Of a stretch of 64,000 nucleotides of DNA, positions 8,768 to 18,969 are shown one piece after another. The position numbers and the translations under genes are program-made. Source of the DNA: JACCTU01 sp963798985. GTDB taxonomy: Bacteria; Actinomycetota; Thermoleophilia; Gaiellales; Gaiellaceae. The stretch spans positions 310,001 to 374,000 of the forward strand of contig CAWCVL010000009.1 of NCBI GenBank assembly GCA_963798985.1. Direction: 5' to 3'. How positions within the stretch are numbered: position 1 is the first letter of the stretch; each line of letters starts with the position of its first letter. The notes beneath the pieces were generated by a model. It saw only the letters and a list, made by a program, of their open reading frames with translations, made no database searches and had not been told where the DNA came from.

Positions 8768-9488
8768 GTGGACGAGCGCAAGCAGGCCGAGGTCGAGTAC
8801 CCGGAGCGGATCGGCGAGGCGGGGCGCGAGTGGCTCCGCTCGAAACCGTTCGCGAACGAGCCGCGCGAGACCGCACGGCACCTGATCGACGCCGGCTACG
8901 TGATCGAGCTCCTCGACCTCCGAGCCGGCCAGCGCTTCGTCGAGCTCGGCTGCGGCCCGGGCTGGATGACGCGCTTCATGGCGCGCCACGGCCTCGACGC
9001 GCACGGCTACGACATCTCGCCCGCGATGATCGAGATCGCGCGCGAGGAGGCCCGCGCGGGAGAACGTCGAAGCGCACTTCGACACCGCCGACTACGAGCA
9101 GCTCGACCTCGGGCACGCCTTCGACGCGTGCCTCACCTACGACGCGCTCCACCACAGCCCGAACCCGGAGCGCGTGCTCGCAAGCGCGCACCGCGCCCTC
9201 AAGCCCGGCGGCGCGCTCCTCGTCTCCGAGCCGAACTGGAAGCAGCGCTTCCAGGGCCGCGACGCAACCGCCGAGTACGGCACGACCGAGCTCGGCTACT
9301 CACCGCGCCGCCTCAAGCGCCTGCTCAAGGACGCCGGCTTCACCGAGATCCGCCGCTTCCACAACAACCGCAAGCGCCTCTTCGGCAACCGCCCGGCCGA
9401 CGTGCTCGCGCACCTCGCCGAGCCGCTGACCTACCGGCTGCTCGCGCCGTTCTGGACGCAGGTCTGGCTGCGCGCGAGGGCCCGCTGA
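8768..9488 (+). CDS. SAM-dependent class I methyltransferase (one frameshift)
   Basis: About 240 residues. Motif I is FVELGCGPGWMTRFMARHGL, followed by AHGYDISPAMIEIAREEARA. A +1 indel near 9060 shifts to VEAHFDTADYEQLDLGHAFD, ACLTYDALHHSPNPERVLAS and HRALKPGGALLVSEPNWKQR, then LGYSPRRLKRLLKDAGFTEI. This is the Methyltransf_11 order of motifs. I chose GTG 8768 because a -10 box lies 7 nt upstream; GTG 8750 would add six residues. The substrate is unknown. The TGA end (9486-9488) touches the first LanC-like gene, suggesting co-transcription. Confidence 0.82.
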
Positions 9489-10634
9489 CGCTCTTCACCC
9501 CGAAGACTTCGAGCCGCTGACGGACGGAGCCGTGGGACGCCGAGCGCGTTCGCGACGCCGTCCGCGCAATCGTCGCGAACGCGGAGGCAGCGTTCGATCC
9601 CGAGCACCTCTGGCGCCGGACGAGCGAGACCTCCCCTACGGCGAGTCGCCGCTCAAGGATCTCTACGCCGGCGCGGCGGGAGTGGCGCTCGCGCTCGACG
9701 CGCTGCGCCGCCGCGGCCACGCGGACGTGACGATCGACCTCGCGGCGCGGCGCTCCGCACGCTCGAGCTGTCGCGCAGTCCCGACGACCCGACGTGCCAC
9801 GCGAGCCTGTTCTTCGGCGAGGCGGGAATCCTGATCGTGGCGTTTCGGCTCGCACCGAGCGACGAGCTCGCCGACCGACTGTTCGTGCACGTGCGCGAGA
9901 ACACGCGCAACGACGCGAACGAGCTCATGTGGGGCGCGCCCGGAACGATGCTCGCCGCGCACGCGATGCACGCGTGGACCGGCGAGCAACGGTGGCGCGA
10001 CGCGTGGCGCGAGAGCGCCGACGAGCTTCGGCAGCCGGCGAGACGAGGACGGGCTCTGGACACAGCACTTCTGCCGGCACGCGCCGACGCGCTACCTCGG
10101 CGCGGCGCACGGCGCGCGTCGGCAACGTGCTCGCGCTCCTGCAGGGGACCCCGACCGAGGACGCGCGCGACGTCGCCGCGATGCTCGAGCGCGACCGCGG
10201 TCGTCGAGGGCGGAGCTCGCGAACTGGCCGACCGACCGAGGGCCAGGACCTCGTCGAGCACGACGGCGAGATCCGCGTGCAGTGGTGCCACGGCGCGCCG
10301 GGGATCGTCGCCACGGCGGCCTCGTACCTGCCGGAGGAGCTCCTCCTCGCCGGCGCGGAGCTCACGTGGCGGGCCGGCCCCCACGCAGAGAGGGCCCGGG
10401 CTCTGCCACGGCACGGCGGGCAACGGCTACGCGTTCCTGAAGATGTTCGAGCGCACCGGCGACGAGCGCTGGCTCGACGCGCGCGGCGCTTCGCCGTGCA
10501 CGCGCTCGAGCAGGTCGAGCGCCGCGGCCGCGGCAGCTACTCGCTCTTCACCGGCGACGTCGGCGTCGCGCTCTACGCCGTCGGACTGCCTCGACGCGCG
10601 CGCGCGCTTCCCGATTCTCGACGGCTTGGGCTAG
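9487..10634 (+). CDS. LanC-like protein, copy 1 (frameshifted)
   Basis: Lanthionine-synthetase-C-like alpha/alpha-barrel protein, ~380 residues. It reads EDFEPLTD, DAERVRDAVRAIVAN, SPLKDLYAGAAGVALALDAL, LAPSDELADRLFVHVRENTR, MLAAHAMHAWTGEQRWRDAW, then VQWCHGAPGIVATAASYLPE, GLCHGTAGNGYAFLKMFERT and SLFTGDVGVALYAV. WCHG and LCHG supply the two Cys and the His that bind zinc in LanC proteins, so the metal site looks complete. Seven or more indels break it. No ATG/GTG/TTG start is seen; its first codons match copy 2 at a CTG/ACG position, so the start is approximate. No LanB, LanM or precursor gene is nearby. The job is unknown; LanC-like proteins outside lantibiotic clusters often act on glutathione or thiol adducts. 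Confidence 0.75.
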
Positions 10635-10640
10635 CAGCCG

Positions 10641-11797
10641 TTGCTCTACCGCCCCGAAGACTTCGAGCCGCTGACCGACGACCCGTGGGACGCCGAGCGC
10701 GTTCGCGAAGCGGTCTGCGCAATCGTCGCGCGCTCCGAGGCCGCGTTCGATCCCGACGACCTCTGGCCGACGGACGAGCGAGACCTCGCCTACTCCGAGC
10801 CGCCGGTCAAGGATCTCTACACCGGTGCTGCCGGCGTGGCGTTCGCGCTCGACGCGCTGCGCCGCCGCGGTCAGGCAGACGTCGGCATCGACCTCGCCGG
10901 CGCGACGCTCCGCGCGCTCGAGCTGTGGCAGCAGCGCACCGGACTACGCCGACTACGCGGCGAAGCCGGCACCGAGCGACTCCAGCCTGCTCTGCGGCGA
11001 AGCCGGAGTCCTCGCGGTCGCGTTTCGCCTCGCACCGAGCGACGAGCTGGCCGACCGACTGTTCGCGCGCGTCGCGAGAACGTGCACAACGAAGTCGAAC
11101 GAGCTCGCGTGGGGCTCACCCGGAACGATGCTCGCCGCGCACGCGATGCACGCGTGGACCGGCGAACAGCGTTGGCGCGACGCCTGGACGGAGAGCGCCG
11201 ACGAGCTTCGGAGACGGCGAGGCGCGGACGGACTCTGGACGCAGCGCTTCGGTGACAGAGAGCAGCGGCTGCTCGGCGCGGCCCACGGCGCCGTCGGAAA
11301 CCAGCTCGCGCTTCTGCAGGCCGCACCGACCGAGGACGCACGCGACGTCGGCGAGATGCTCGAGCGCGCAGCGATCGTCGAGGGACCGCTCGCCAACTGG
11401 CCGACGGGCGAGCTGACCTCGAGCCCGACGGCTCGATCCGGGTGCAGTGGTGCCACGGCGCACCGGGCATCGTCATCTCCGCGGCCTCGTACTTGCCGGA
11501 GGAGCTCTTCCTCGCCGGCGCGGAGCTCACGTGGCAGGCAGGCCCCCACGGGAAAGGGCCCGGGCTTTGCCACGGCACGGCGGGCAACGGCTACGCGCTG
11601 CTGAAGGCCTTCGAGCGCACCGGCGACGAGCTCTGGCTCGAGCGCGCCCGGCGCTTCGCGATGCACGCCCTCGAGCAAGTCGAGCGTCAAAGCCGCCCGC
11701 GTCACTCGCTCTTCACCGGCGACGTCGGCGTCGCGCTCTACGCCGCCGACTGCCTCGACGCTCGCGCCGCTTCCCGATCCTCGACGACTGGGACTAG
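10641..11797 (+). CDS. LanC-like protein, copy 2 (frameshifted)
   Basis: Tandem paralogue of the preceding gene, 6 nt behind its stop; ~384 residues. It starts at TTG 10641 (LLYRPEDFEPLTDDPWDAER). Then come PPVKDLYTGAAGVAFALDAL, LAPSDELADRLFARV, LAAHAMHAWTGEQRWRDAWT, LGAAHGAVGNQLALLQAAPT, VQWCHGAPGIVISAASYLPE (residue ~267), GLCHGTAGNGYALLKAFERT (~308) and HSLFTGDVGVALYAADCLDA. The zinc ligands WCHG and LCHG are present. It needs fewer repairs than copy 1: indels near 10935, 11085, 11420 and 11770. The two copies agree over nearly their whole length, so this is a duplication. TAG 11795-11797 shares a CTAG with the stop of the convergent gene. Confidence 0.8.
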
Positions 11798-13561
11798 CAG
11801 CCCGTCGGGTTCAACTTGCAGCGCGCCTTCTCGACCCACTCCACGTGCGGCCCGTGCGGGTCGAGCGCGTACATCCGGTTGAACCGAACGTACGCGTCCT
11901 CGTACCGCTCGAACTCGTACTCGAGCGAGCCGAGCTGGAACCACGTCTCGCGGTTCTCCGGCTGCACCTCGGTGGCCCGCGCGTAGTACTCGCGCGCGCG
12001 GTCGAACTGGCCAAGCGCGTCCTGGATGAAGCCGAGTGCGAACAACGGCTCCACGGACGTCGGGTTCAACGTGCGCGCCTGCCGCGCATTGTCGGCCGCG
12101 AGCGCGAGGTCGCCCTGGTTGATCGCGCGATACGCGTCGTCGATGCGCCGATCGGCGAGCCACGGCGCCGAGAGTGAGTAGACGCCTGCGAGCGCGAGCG
12201 CGACGACGCCCGCGGCCCAGAGCGTCTCGCGTCCCCCCTCCTTCCAGCCGCGCGCGAGCAGCGCCCCGAGCGTCGCGAACGCCACCGCGCCCGCGGCCGT
12301 GAAGTCCCAGTGGATGTCGTACAACACGCCGACCCCGAACAGCACGAGCACGAACAGCAGCGCGCGCTCGTCACGGCGCACTCCCAACGCCGCAGCGACC
12401 ACCGCCCCCGCGAAGAGCGCGAACCCGACGAGCCCCGTCTCGCTCGAGAGCTGCAGCGGCAGCGAGTGCGGCTCGCGCACCTCGACGTTCGACTCGCGAT
12501 ACCGGCGGTGCGTCACCTGGAACGCGCCCGCGCCGTTCCCGATGATCGGGTTGTCCGCAAACCCGTGCACGGCCTCGCCCCACCACTGTGCGCGATTGTT
12601 GCCGCTGCCCTCGGCGAAACGGCTCGGGCTCTCGGGCGTCACCGGGTCGGAGAAGTCGAGCACGGCACGCACGCCGAAGAAGAGGAACGCCGCGGCGCCG
12701 AGCGGCACGACGACCCACGCCGCGCGCCGCAGCAACGGCCACGGCAGCTCCCGCCGCGCGAGCACCGCGACGACCGCGGCGCCGGCGACCAAAGCGAGCC
12801 CGAGCCACAGACCAGCGGACAGGCGCTCCGAGTGCGCCTGGCCGTCCTTGGAGAGCCCGTCGAACGACAGGCCGAAGACCCCGACCACCAACGCCGGCGG
12901 CACCGAGATCGCCAAGCCGCAGCGCGGGCTCGTACCGCGAGCGCTCGAGCACGAGCCACCCGGCGCCGGCGAGCGTCGCGAGCAGCAACCCGCCGCGCGA
13001 CTGCGTCAGCAGGATCGCGACGACCGAGCCGTACAGAAGCAGCGCAGCCATGAGCCGCGAAGAGAGCCGCAGCGCAAGCGGCACCCCGAACGCCGCGACG
13101 AGCCCGAGCGTGTTCCAGTACCCGATGGGCTCGTTCAACCGCGCACGCCGTCCGTCGTCGAGCGCGAACACCTTCACGAAGAGCGACCACGTGACGAGCA
13201 GCGCGACGAGCCCCGAGAGCGCGTCTGCGAAGCGCCGGCGCTCGACGAACAGCCCCAACGCGAGAAACGCGAGATAGACAAAGGTGCGGTTGAAGAAGTC
13301 CCACGACCGGTCGGGAGCCTCAGACCAGAGAATCGACGACGCGCTCCAGAGCGCGAACGCCCCGAAGAGCGCGAGGCAGACGGCCCCCGCCCGCGTCAGC
13401 TCCGGCCGCGGCAGCAGCCCCCAGAGCGACGCGCCGAGCACGCAGGCCGCACAGACGACCGCCCCGACGCCGACCCAGAAGAACCGTCCCTCCCCGAGGA
13501 CGAGCGCCGCCGCGAGCAGAATCCCGAGGGCGGCGAGGACCGCGTTGCCGCCGCTGCGCAC
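11794..13561 (-). CDS. O-antigen ligase/polymerase-like membrane protein with TPR tail (one frameshift)
   Basis: About 588 residues. From GTG 13561 a chain of ~12 hydrophobic helices runs to about residue 460 (e.g. AVLAALGILLAAALVLGEGR; VYLAFLALGLFVERRRFADA). The Wzy_C-type periplasmic loop contains NNRAQWWGEAVHGFADNPII and GNGAGAFQVTHRRYRE. The C-terminal ~130 residues are tetratricopeptide-like (AINQGDLALAADNARQARTL; VEPLFALGFIQDALGQFDRA; REYYARATEVQPENRETWFQ). Such proteins polymerise or ligate surface glycans, but here no glycan cluster is around it. One indel near 12915 splits the frame between ERSRYEPALRLG and the downstream half. Its stop overlaps that of LanC-like copy 2. Confidence 0.82.
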
Positions 13562-13587
13562 GCGGCGACGCTACCAGCGGCCACTGC

Positions 13588-13605
13588 CGCTTACAAAGCG
13601 CTTAC
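13588..13605. promoter_or_regulatory. Direct heptamer repeat in the divergent promoter region
   Basis: CGCTTAC occurs at 13588-13594 and 13599-13605, 11 nt apart, between the divergent O-antigen-ligase-like gene and the small membrane protein gene. Two direct half-sites one helical turn apart resemble a response-regulator box. GTATTA at 13610-13615 follows and could be a -10 for the rightward gene. Weak evidence. Confidence 0.25.
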
Positions 13606-13672
13606 TTGGGTATTACTGCTGGCTCACCCGGAGCGGCAACACTCGCCTTTCGGGCCCTGCCCGTACCCCAGC

Positions 13673-14179
13673 ATGCTCAAGCGCCTGACCCTCCTCACGA
13701 TCGTCCTTGCCGGCCTGGTTGCACTCGTGCCGGGAACGGCGTCGGCGGCGACCTGCTGGAAGGAACTGGTCAACGACTACTGGGCCGACAACCGCGTGGA
13801 CAGCTCGTACCCGATCTCCTGCTACCGCGAGGCGATGGAGAAACTGCCGCGCGACGTTCAGGAGTACTCGGACGCGCAGGACGACCTCCGCCGTGCCCTC
13901 CTCCTTGCGATTCGCGACGAGCGCGACAGCGGCGGCAGCAGCTTCGACGAAGGTGACCAGGCAGCGGTTCCGCCGACGGCCGCGGGCGACGACGAAGGCC
14001 CCAAGGGCTTCTTCTCCGAGGTGCTCGACAAGCTCGGCCCGAAGAACGCCGACTCGATCCCCGTGCCCCTCCTGGTGCTCGGCTCGATCGCGCTCCTCCT
14101 CATGGGCGCAGCCGGTGTGAGCTATCTCGCCCGGTACCTCCAGGCCCGCCGCCTGGACGTCCCCGAGCCCCGCCCGTAG
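13673..14179 (+). CDS. Exported protein with C-terminal membrane anchor, unknown function
   Basis: 168 residues, intact. The signal peptide is MLKRLTLLTIVLAGLVALVP with a cleavage-like TASAAT. The mature part starts CWKELVNDYWADNRVDSSYP and includes ISCYREAMEKLPRDVQEYSD and an acidic linker (FDEGDQAAVPPTAAGDDEGP). A TM helix (IPVPLLVLGSIALLLMGAAG, ~residues 130-152) and a short basic cytosolic end follow. The two Cys could form a disulfide. The architecture suits a surface-exposed anchored protein. I do not recognise the family. Confidence 0.75.
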   Translation: MLKRLTLLTIVLAGLVALVPGTASAATCWKELVNDYWADNRVDSSYPISCYREAMEKLPRDVQEYSDAQDDLRRALLLAIRDERDSGGSSFDEGDQAAVPPTAAGDDEGPKGFFSEVLDKLGPKNADSIPVPLLVLGSIALLLMGAAGVSYLARYLQARRLDVPEPRP

Positions 14180-14184
14180 GGCTC

Positions 14185-14203
14185 CGGAACCCTCGCGGTT
14201 CCG
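14185..14203 (+). terminator. Hairpin after the small membrane protein gene
   Basis: Perfect 7-bp stem CGGAACC/GGTTCCG with loop CTCGC, 6 nt behind the stop codon. There is no T-run, as is common in high-GC actinobacteria. Confidence 0.45.
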
Positions 14204-14281
14204 TCCGACTCACCTCCTACCTTGCTTGGTCCGCCGCACGCGGCGAACCCACCCCCGCAGTTAGCCTTGGAGGAGACAGAA

Positions 14282-17200
14282 ATGGCGAGCGCAGCAGAGA
14301 CCAAGACCCCGGACGCGGCCCCCGAGGAGGTCGTCAACACCGTCGTCGACGAAGGTCGGACCGTCGGCGTTCGCCGCTATTTCACGATCGAGGATCGCGA
14401 CCCCTTCGACGAGATCGAGTGGGAGATCCGCGACGCCTTCATCCCCGGCAAGGACAAGCCGGTCTTCGAGCAAAAGGGCGTGGAATTCCCGAAGTTCTGG
14501 TCGCAGACCGCGACCAACATCGTCGCGCAGAAGTACTTCCGCGGCCGCATGACCTCGCCGGAGCGCGAGGGCTCGGTCAAGCAGATGATCGGGCGGATCG
14601 TCGACACCACGGGCGCGTGGGGCCGCGAGGGCGGCTACTTCGCGGACGAGGCCGAGGCGAAGACGTTCGAGGACGAGCTCAAGGCGATCCTCGTCAACCA
14701 GATGGCGGCGTTCAACTCGCCGGTGTGGTTCAACGTGGGCTTCGAGGACAGGCCTCAATGTAGCGCGTGCTTCATCCTCTCGATCGAGGACTCGATGGAG
14801 GACATCCTCGACTGGATCCGCCGCGAGGGCGTCATCTTCCGCGGCGGCTCGGGCTCGGGCGTCAACCTCTCGAGGCTGCGCTCCTCCAAGGAGCAGCTCT
14901 CGAAGGGCGGGTACGCGAGCGGCCCGGTCTCCTTCATGCGCGGCGCCGACGCGTCCGCCGGCACGATCAAGTCCGGCGGCAAGACGCGGCGCGCGGCGAA
15001 GATGGTCGTGCTCGACATCGACCACCCCGACGTCGAGGAGTTCATCTGGTGCAAGGCCAAGGAGGAGCGCAAGGCGCGCGTCCTCGAGCAGGCGGGCTAC
15101 GACATGTCGCTCGACTCGTCCGACTGGGCCTCGATCCAGTACCAGAACGCCAACAACTCGGTGCGCGTCACCGACGCGTTCATGGAGGCGGCCGCTGCCG
15201 AAGCCGAGTGGAACCTGATCGCGCGCACCGACGGCACCGTCGTCGACACCGTCCAGGCGCGCACGCTGCTCGACCAGATGTCCGAGGCCGCGTGGGAGTG
15301 CGCCGACCCGGGCGTGCAGTACGACACGACGATCAACTCGTGGCACACGCTGCCGAACACCGGGCGGATCAACGCGTCTAATCCGTGCTCGGAGTACATG
15401 TAGATCGATAACTAGTGCGTGCAACCTCGCATCGATAAATCTTCTGAAGTTCCGCAAGGAGGACGGCGAGTTCGACGTCGAGGCGTTCGAGCACACCTGC
15501 GACACGGTCTTCCTCGCGCAGGAGATCCTCGTCGGCTACTCGTCGTACCCGACGCCCGAGATCGAGGGCAACGCGAAGGCGTACCGCCAGCTCGGCCTCG
15601 GCTACGCGAACCTCGGCGCGCTGCTGATGGCGCGCGGGCTCCCGTACGACAGCGACGAGGGCCGCGCCTACGCGGCGGCGATCACGGCGCTGATGACGGG
15701 CCGCGCGTACCGCAAGTCCGCGGAGATCGCAGCGCGGATGGGCTCGTTCGCCGGGTACCAGAAGAACGCGGCGGCGATGCTCGGCGTGATCGCGAAGCAC
15801 CGCGCCTCGGTCGGGAACATCGAGAACCAGACGACGATCGCGTCCGATCTGCTGGTCGCCGCGCGCAAGTCGTGGGACGACGCGCTCGACCTGGGCGAGG
15901 TCGCCGGCTTCCGGAACGCGCAGGCAACGGTGCTCGCGCCGACCGGCTGCCTCGTCGGAGACAGCCTCGTCTCCACGAGCCGCGGGCTTGTGCGGCTGCG
16001 CACCCTCGGTGATCCGGTAGGCCAGAAGTGGCAGCCGCTCGACGTCGAGGTCGCAACCGACGAAGGAGCGCGCCAGGCGACGCAGTTCTACGTCAACGGG
16101 TTCGAGCAGGTCGTCTCGATCGAGACCGGCCGTGGTTATCGCATCCAAGGGACGCCGACGCACCGGATCAAGGTCGTCGACTCTGCCGGCGAGTGGGTGT
16201 GGAAGCGCTTCGCCGAGATCAGCGAGGGCGACCGCGTTCCGCTGACACTGAACAGCATGGTTGGCGAGCCACAAACGGTCGCGCTGCCGCCGCTCGGCGA
16301 GCTGTACTGGACCGCCGATCACGCCACGCGCGTGCCTCGCGAGCTGACCGCGGAGCTCGCCGAGTTCGTCGGGTACTTCATGGGCGACGGCTCGCTGCAC
16401 GCGAAGGGCATCCGGCTCTGCGTCTCCAGCGGCGACGACGACGTCGTCGAGCGCCTCGCCGACCTCGGCGCGGCGCTGTTCGGTCTCGACGCAAAGGTGT
16501 CGGAGAAGAAGGGTTACACCGAGGTCGCTTTCCACTCGGTTCCGCTCGCGCTCTGGTGGGAGGCGTGCGGGTTCGCGAAGCTGCCGCCGGCGGCCGAGCA
16601 CAAGGGCAAGGGCTGGCATCCGCACATCCCCGACGCCGTCCTGCACGCGAACGACCGCGAGATCTACACCGCGTTCGTTCGTGGCCTCTTCGAGGCCGAC
16701 GGGACGACGAACAACGGATACGTGTCCTGGAGCACGATCACCGAGACCTTCAGCCGCGACGTCCAGAGCCTCCTGCTCGCGCTCGGGTTCGTCACCACGC
16801 GGAAGGTGGACGGTGCCGGCTCGAACTGGGGCGCGAACGACCGGTTCGTTCTGCGTCTGCTGAACGTCGCCGCCGGCGACCGCTATCTCAGCGAGATCGG
16901 CTTCATGTCCATCCGCAAGGAGGCCTCCCTCGGCACCGGCGACCACGCGCAGGCCGCCCGGCACGATCACATTCCGGTGCCACGTGAACTCGTCGACCGG
17001 CTCACCCCCGAGAACGACTCTCTTCGGAAGACGATGTTGATGTCTCTCTCGCGGCGCGGAGACGTGTCGCGGCGATCGGCAACCGCATTGCTCGAGCGGA
17101 CCGAGAGTCCAGAGCTCGAGCAACTGCTCGGCTTCTATTACGACGAGGTCTCAACGGTCGAGACCCTCGACGACCAGCCGACGTACGACATCTCCGTGCC

Positions 17201-18332
17201 CGACAACGTCACGTACGTCGCCAACGGGTTCGTCAGCCACAACACGATCAGCTTCATGATGGATTGCGACACCACGGGCGTCGAGCCCGACTTCTCGCTC
17301 GTCAAGTCGAAGAAGCTCGTCGGCGGCGGCGAGATCACGATCGTCAACCGGACGGTGCCGATGGCGCTCGACAAGCTCGGCTACACGCCGAACGAGACGG
17401 GCGAGATCGTCGCGTTCATCGACGAGCGGAACACGATGGTCGGCGCGCCGTACCTGAAGACCGAGCACTACCCGGTCTTCGACTGCGCCGTCGGCGAGCG
17501 CGCGATCCACTACATGGGCCACGTCAAGATGATGGGCGCGGTCCAGCCGTTCATCTCGGGCGCGATCTCGAAGACGGTCAACCTCCCCGAGGAGACGACG
17601 GTCGCGGAGATCTCGCAGCTCTGGATCGAGGCGTGGCAGCTCGGCGTCAAGGCGATCGCGATCTACCGCGACAACTGCAAGGTCGCGCAGCCGCTGTCGG
17701 GCAAGGGCGACAAGTCCGCGCAGCTGCCGGCGATCGCACCCGCGCCGCTGACGCAGCGCCGCCGGCTGCCGTTGGACCGCGTCGAGGTCGGCCGCAAGTT
17801 CAGCGTCGGCGAGTACGAGGGCTACATCCACGTCGGCCTGTACGACGACGGTTCGCCCGGCGACATCTTCGTCGACATCGCGAAGGACGGCACGACGATG
17901 GCCGGCCTGATGAACTCGCTGATGATCGCCGTCTCGATGGGGCTGCAGTACGGCGTCCCGCCGGAGGTCTACGTCTCGAAGCTCTCGCACATGCGCTTCG
18001 AGCCGAGCGGCCTCACGAACGACGCGGACATCCGCGCGGCGAAGTCGATCGTGGACTACATCTTCCGCTGGTTCGGCAAGAAGTTCCTGACGACGGAGCA
18101 GCAGGAGGAGGCGGGGATCCTCTCGGCGGAGGTCAAGGCGAAGCTCGCGGCGGGGTACGCGGCGGGCGCGGAGACGGCTGCGTCGCCGGTTGAGGCCGCG
18201 TCACCGGGCCAGACGGCGCTCTTCAACGCGTGGGAAGACGCGGTCGAGTGCGCGAGGTGCGGCGGGCGGATGGTGCGGACGGGTAGCTGCTACACGTGCC
18301 GCGACTGCGGCACGAACACCGGCTGTAGCTAG
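14282..18332 (+). CDS. nrdJ: Vitamin B12-dependent (class II) ribonucleotide reductase with intein
   Basis: Adenosylcobalamin-dependent reductase making dNTPs. ATG 14282 follows GGAGGAGA. Extein landmarks are YFRGRMTSPEREGSVKQMIG, AFNSPVWFNVGFEDRPQCSA then CFILSIEDSMEDIL, FRGGSGSGVNLSRLRSSKEQ, NPCSEYM (radical cysteine region), APTG|TISFMMDCDTTGVEPD, YEGYIHVGLYDDGSPGDIFV and a C-terminal zinc-ribbon-like CARCGG...CYTCRDCG. Without the 432-residue intein (15948-17243) the host protein is ~918 residues, normal for the long bacterial type. Directly after NPCSEYM are TAG 15401-15403, TAG 15413-15415 and one extra base. The frame then resumes at ACNLASINLLKFRKEDGE. As read, the gene makes only a 373-residue N-terminal part. 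Whether this is error or real is discussed in the findings. No B12 riboswitch fits in the 100-nt leader. Confidence 0.93.
15948..17243 (+). mobile_element. Intein with LAGLIDADG homing endonuclease in nrdJ
   Basis: 432 residues inserted at APTG|TISF of the reductase. Splicing block A starts at Cys1 (CLVGDSLVSTSRGLVRL). Block B has GYRIQGTPTHRIKVVD with the conserved T-x-x-H. The two DOD endonuclease motifs are GYFMGDGS (within LAEFVGYFMGDGSLH) and GLFEADG (VRGLFEADGTTNNGYVSW). Block F is TYDISVPDNVTYVANGF, and block G ends VSHN, followed by extein Thr+1. All residues needed for class 1 splicing are present, as are both acidic endonuclease residues. It therefore appears active both in splicing and homing. 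The intein frame is clean, without indels. Confidence 0.95.
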
Positions 18333-18355
18333 CCCACGCTTCAAGGTGGATTGAC

Positions 18356-18380
18356 TGAAGGGGCCGCGTAGGCCCCTTCA
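18356..18380 (+). terminator. Strong hairpin terminator after nrdJ
   Basis: Perfect 10-bp stem TGAAGGGGCC/GGCCCCTTCA with loop GCGTA, 24 nt behind the nrdJ stop. Confidence 0.75.
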
Positions 18381-18576
18381 ACGTTCAGGGCCAGAGGTTC
18401 GCCGTGCCCGTGCACGAAATCCGTACAAGGCATTTTGCGCGAGTCGTCACAATCTGTGCTCTACTGGTCGTGCGTTAGACCTCGCGCGGCAGCGGTAGAG
18501 CGTCTCCGGCTCCAAACGGGCTCTGGTGTAGAGGGGAAGCCTTTCCCTTCTCCCGACCGTATGCAAGGAGATGGAG

Positions 18577-18957
18577 ATGAAGATCTTTCGGCAACGAGCT
18601 ATGCGTTCGCGCGGTTTGCCGCGAGCTGCTGGCTTCATCGTGGCCGCGCTCGCAGCGGTGGCGCTGGTCATACCCGCGAGTGCGCAGGCGAGTGTCAAGC
18701 TCGTGCGGGTTTCGACGTCTTACCCTGGTGATTACGCGACGCTGACGGCGGCTGTATCTCCTGCGCGGAGGTGCTCGATCGTCGTCAACTACAAGAGTGG
18801 ACCTTCGCGGGCGCAGGGGCTGTACGCGAAGAATTCGAACGCGGGTCGCGTGAGTTGGACGTGGAAGGTCGGCACGAACACAACGTCCGGTCGTTGGGCG
18901 ATCACCGTTTCGTGCGGCTCAGCCGGAACTCTCCAAACGTCCTTCGTAGTCCGCTAG
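18577..18957 (+). CDS. Small secreted protein, unknown function
   Basis: 126 residues, intact. ATG 18577 is preferred over ATG 18571 because AAGGAG is 6 nt before it. A long basic n-region (MKIFRQRAMRSRGLPRAAG) precedes a hydrophobic core (FIVAALAAVALVIPASAQAS). The mature ~90 residues (VKLVRVSTSYPGDYATLTAA; VNYKSGPSRAQGLYAKNSNA; GRWAITVSCGSAGTLQTSFV) alternate like a small beta-sandwich of the Ig or invasin type. Similar short domains occur in actinobacterial cell-surface proteins. It is followed 12 nt later by the metallopeptidase gene and may be co-transcribed. Its leader (18381-18576) holds no other gene. Confidence 0.7.
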   Translation: MKIFRQRAMRSRGLPRAAGFIVAALAAVALVIPASAQASVKLVRVSTSYPGDYATLTAAVSPARRCSIVVNYKSGPSRAQGLYAKNSNAGRVSWTWKVGTNTTSGRWAITVSCGSAGTLQTSFVVR

Positions 18958-18969
18958 GTCGGTGGAGAC

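Noticed and set aside
9487..11797. Lantibiotic biosynthetic cluster
   Set aside because: LanC-like genes alone are present; no precursor peptide, LanB or LanM, transporter or protease is visible on either side.
14180..14281. Cobalamin riboswitch before the B12-dependent reductase
   Set aside because: The leader is only ~100 nt and shows a simple hairpin and an RBS, without the B12 box or the multi-helix layout.
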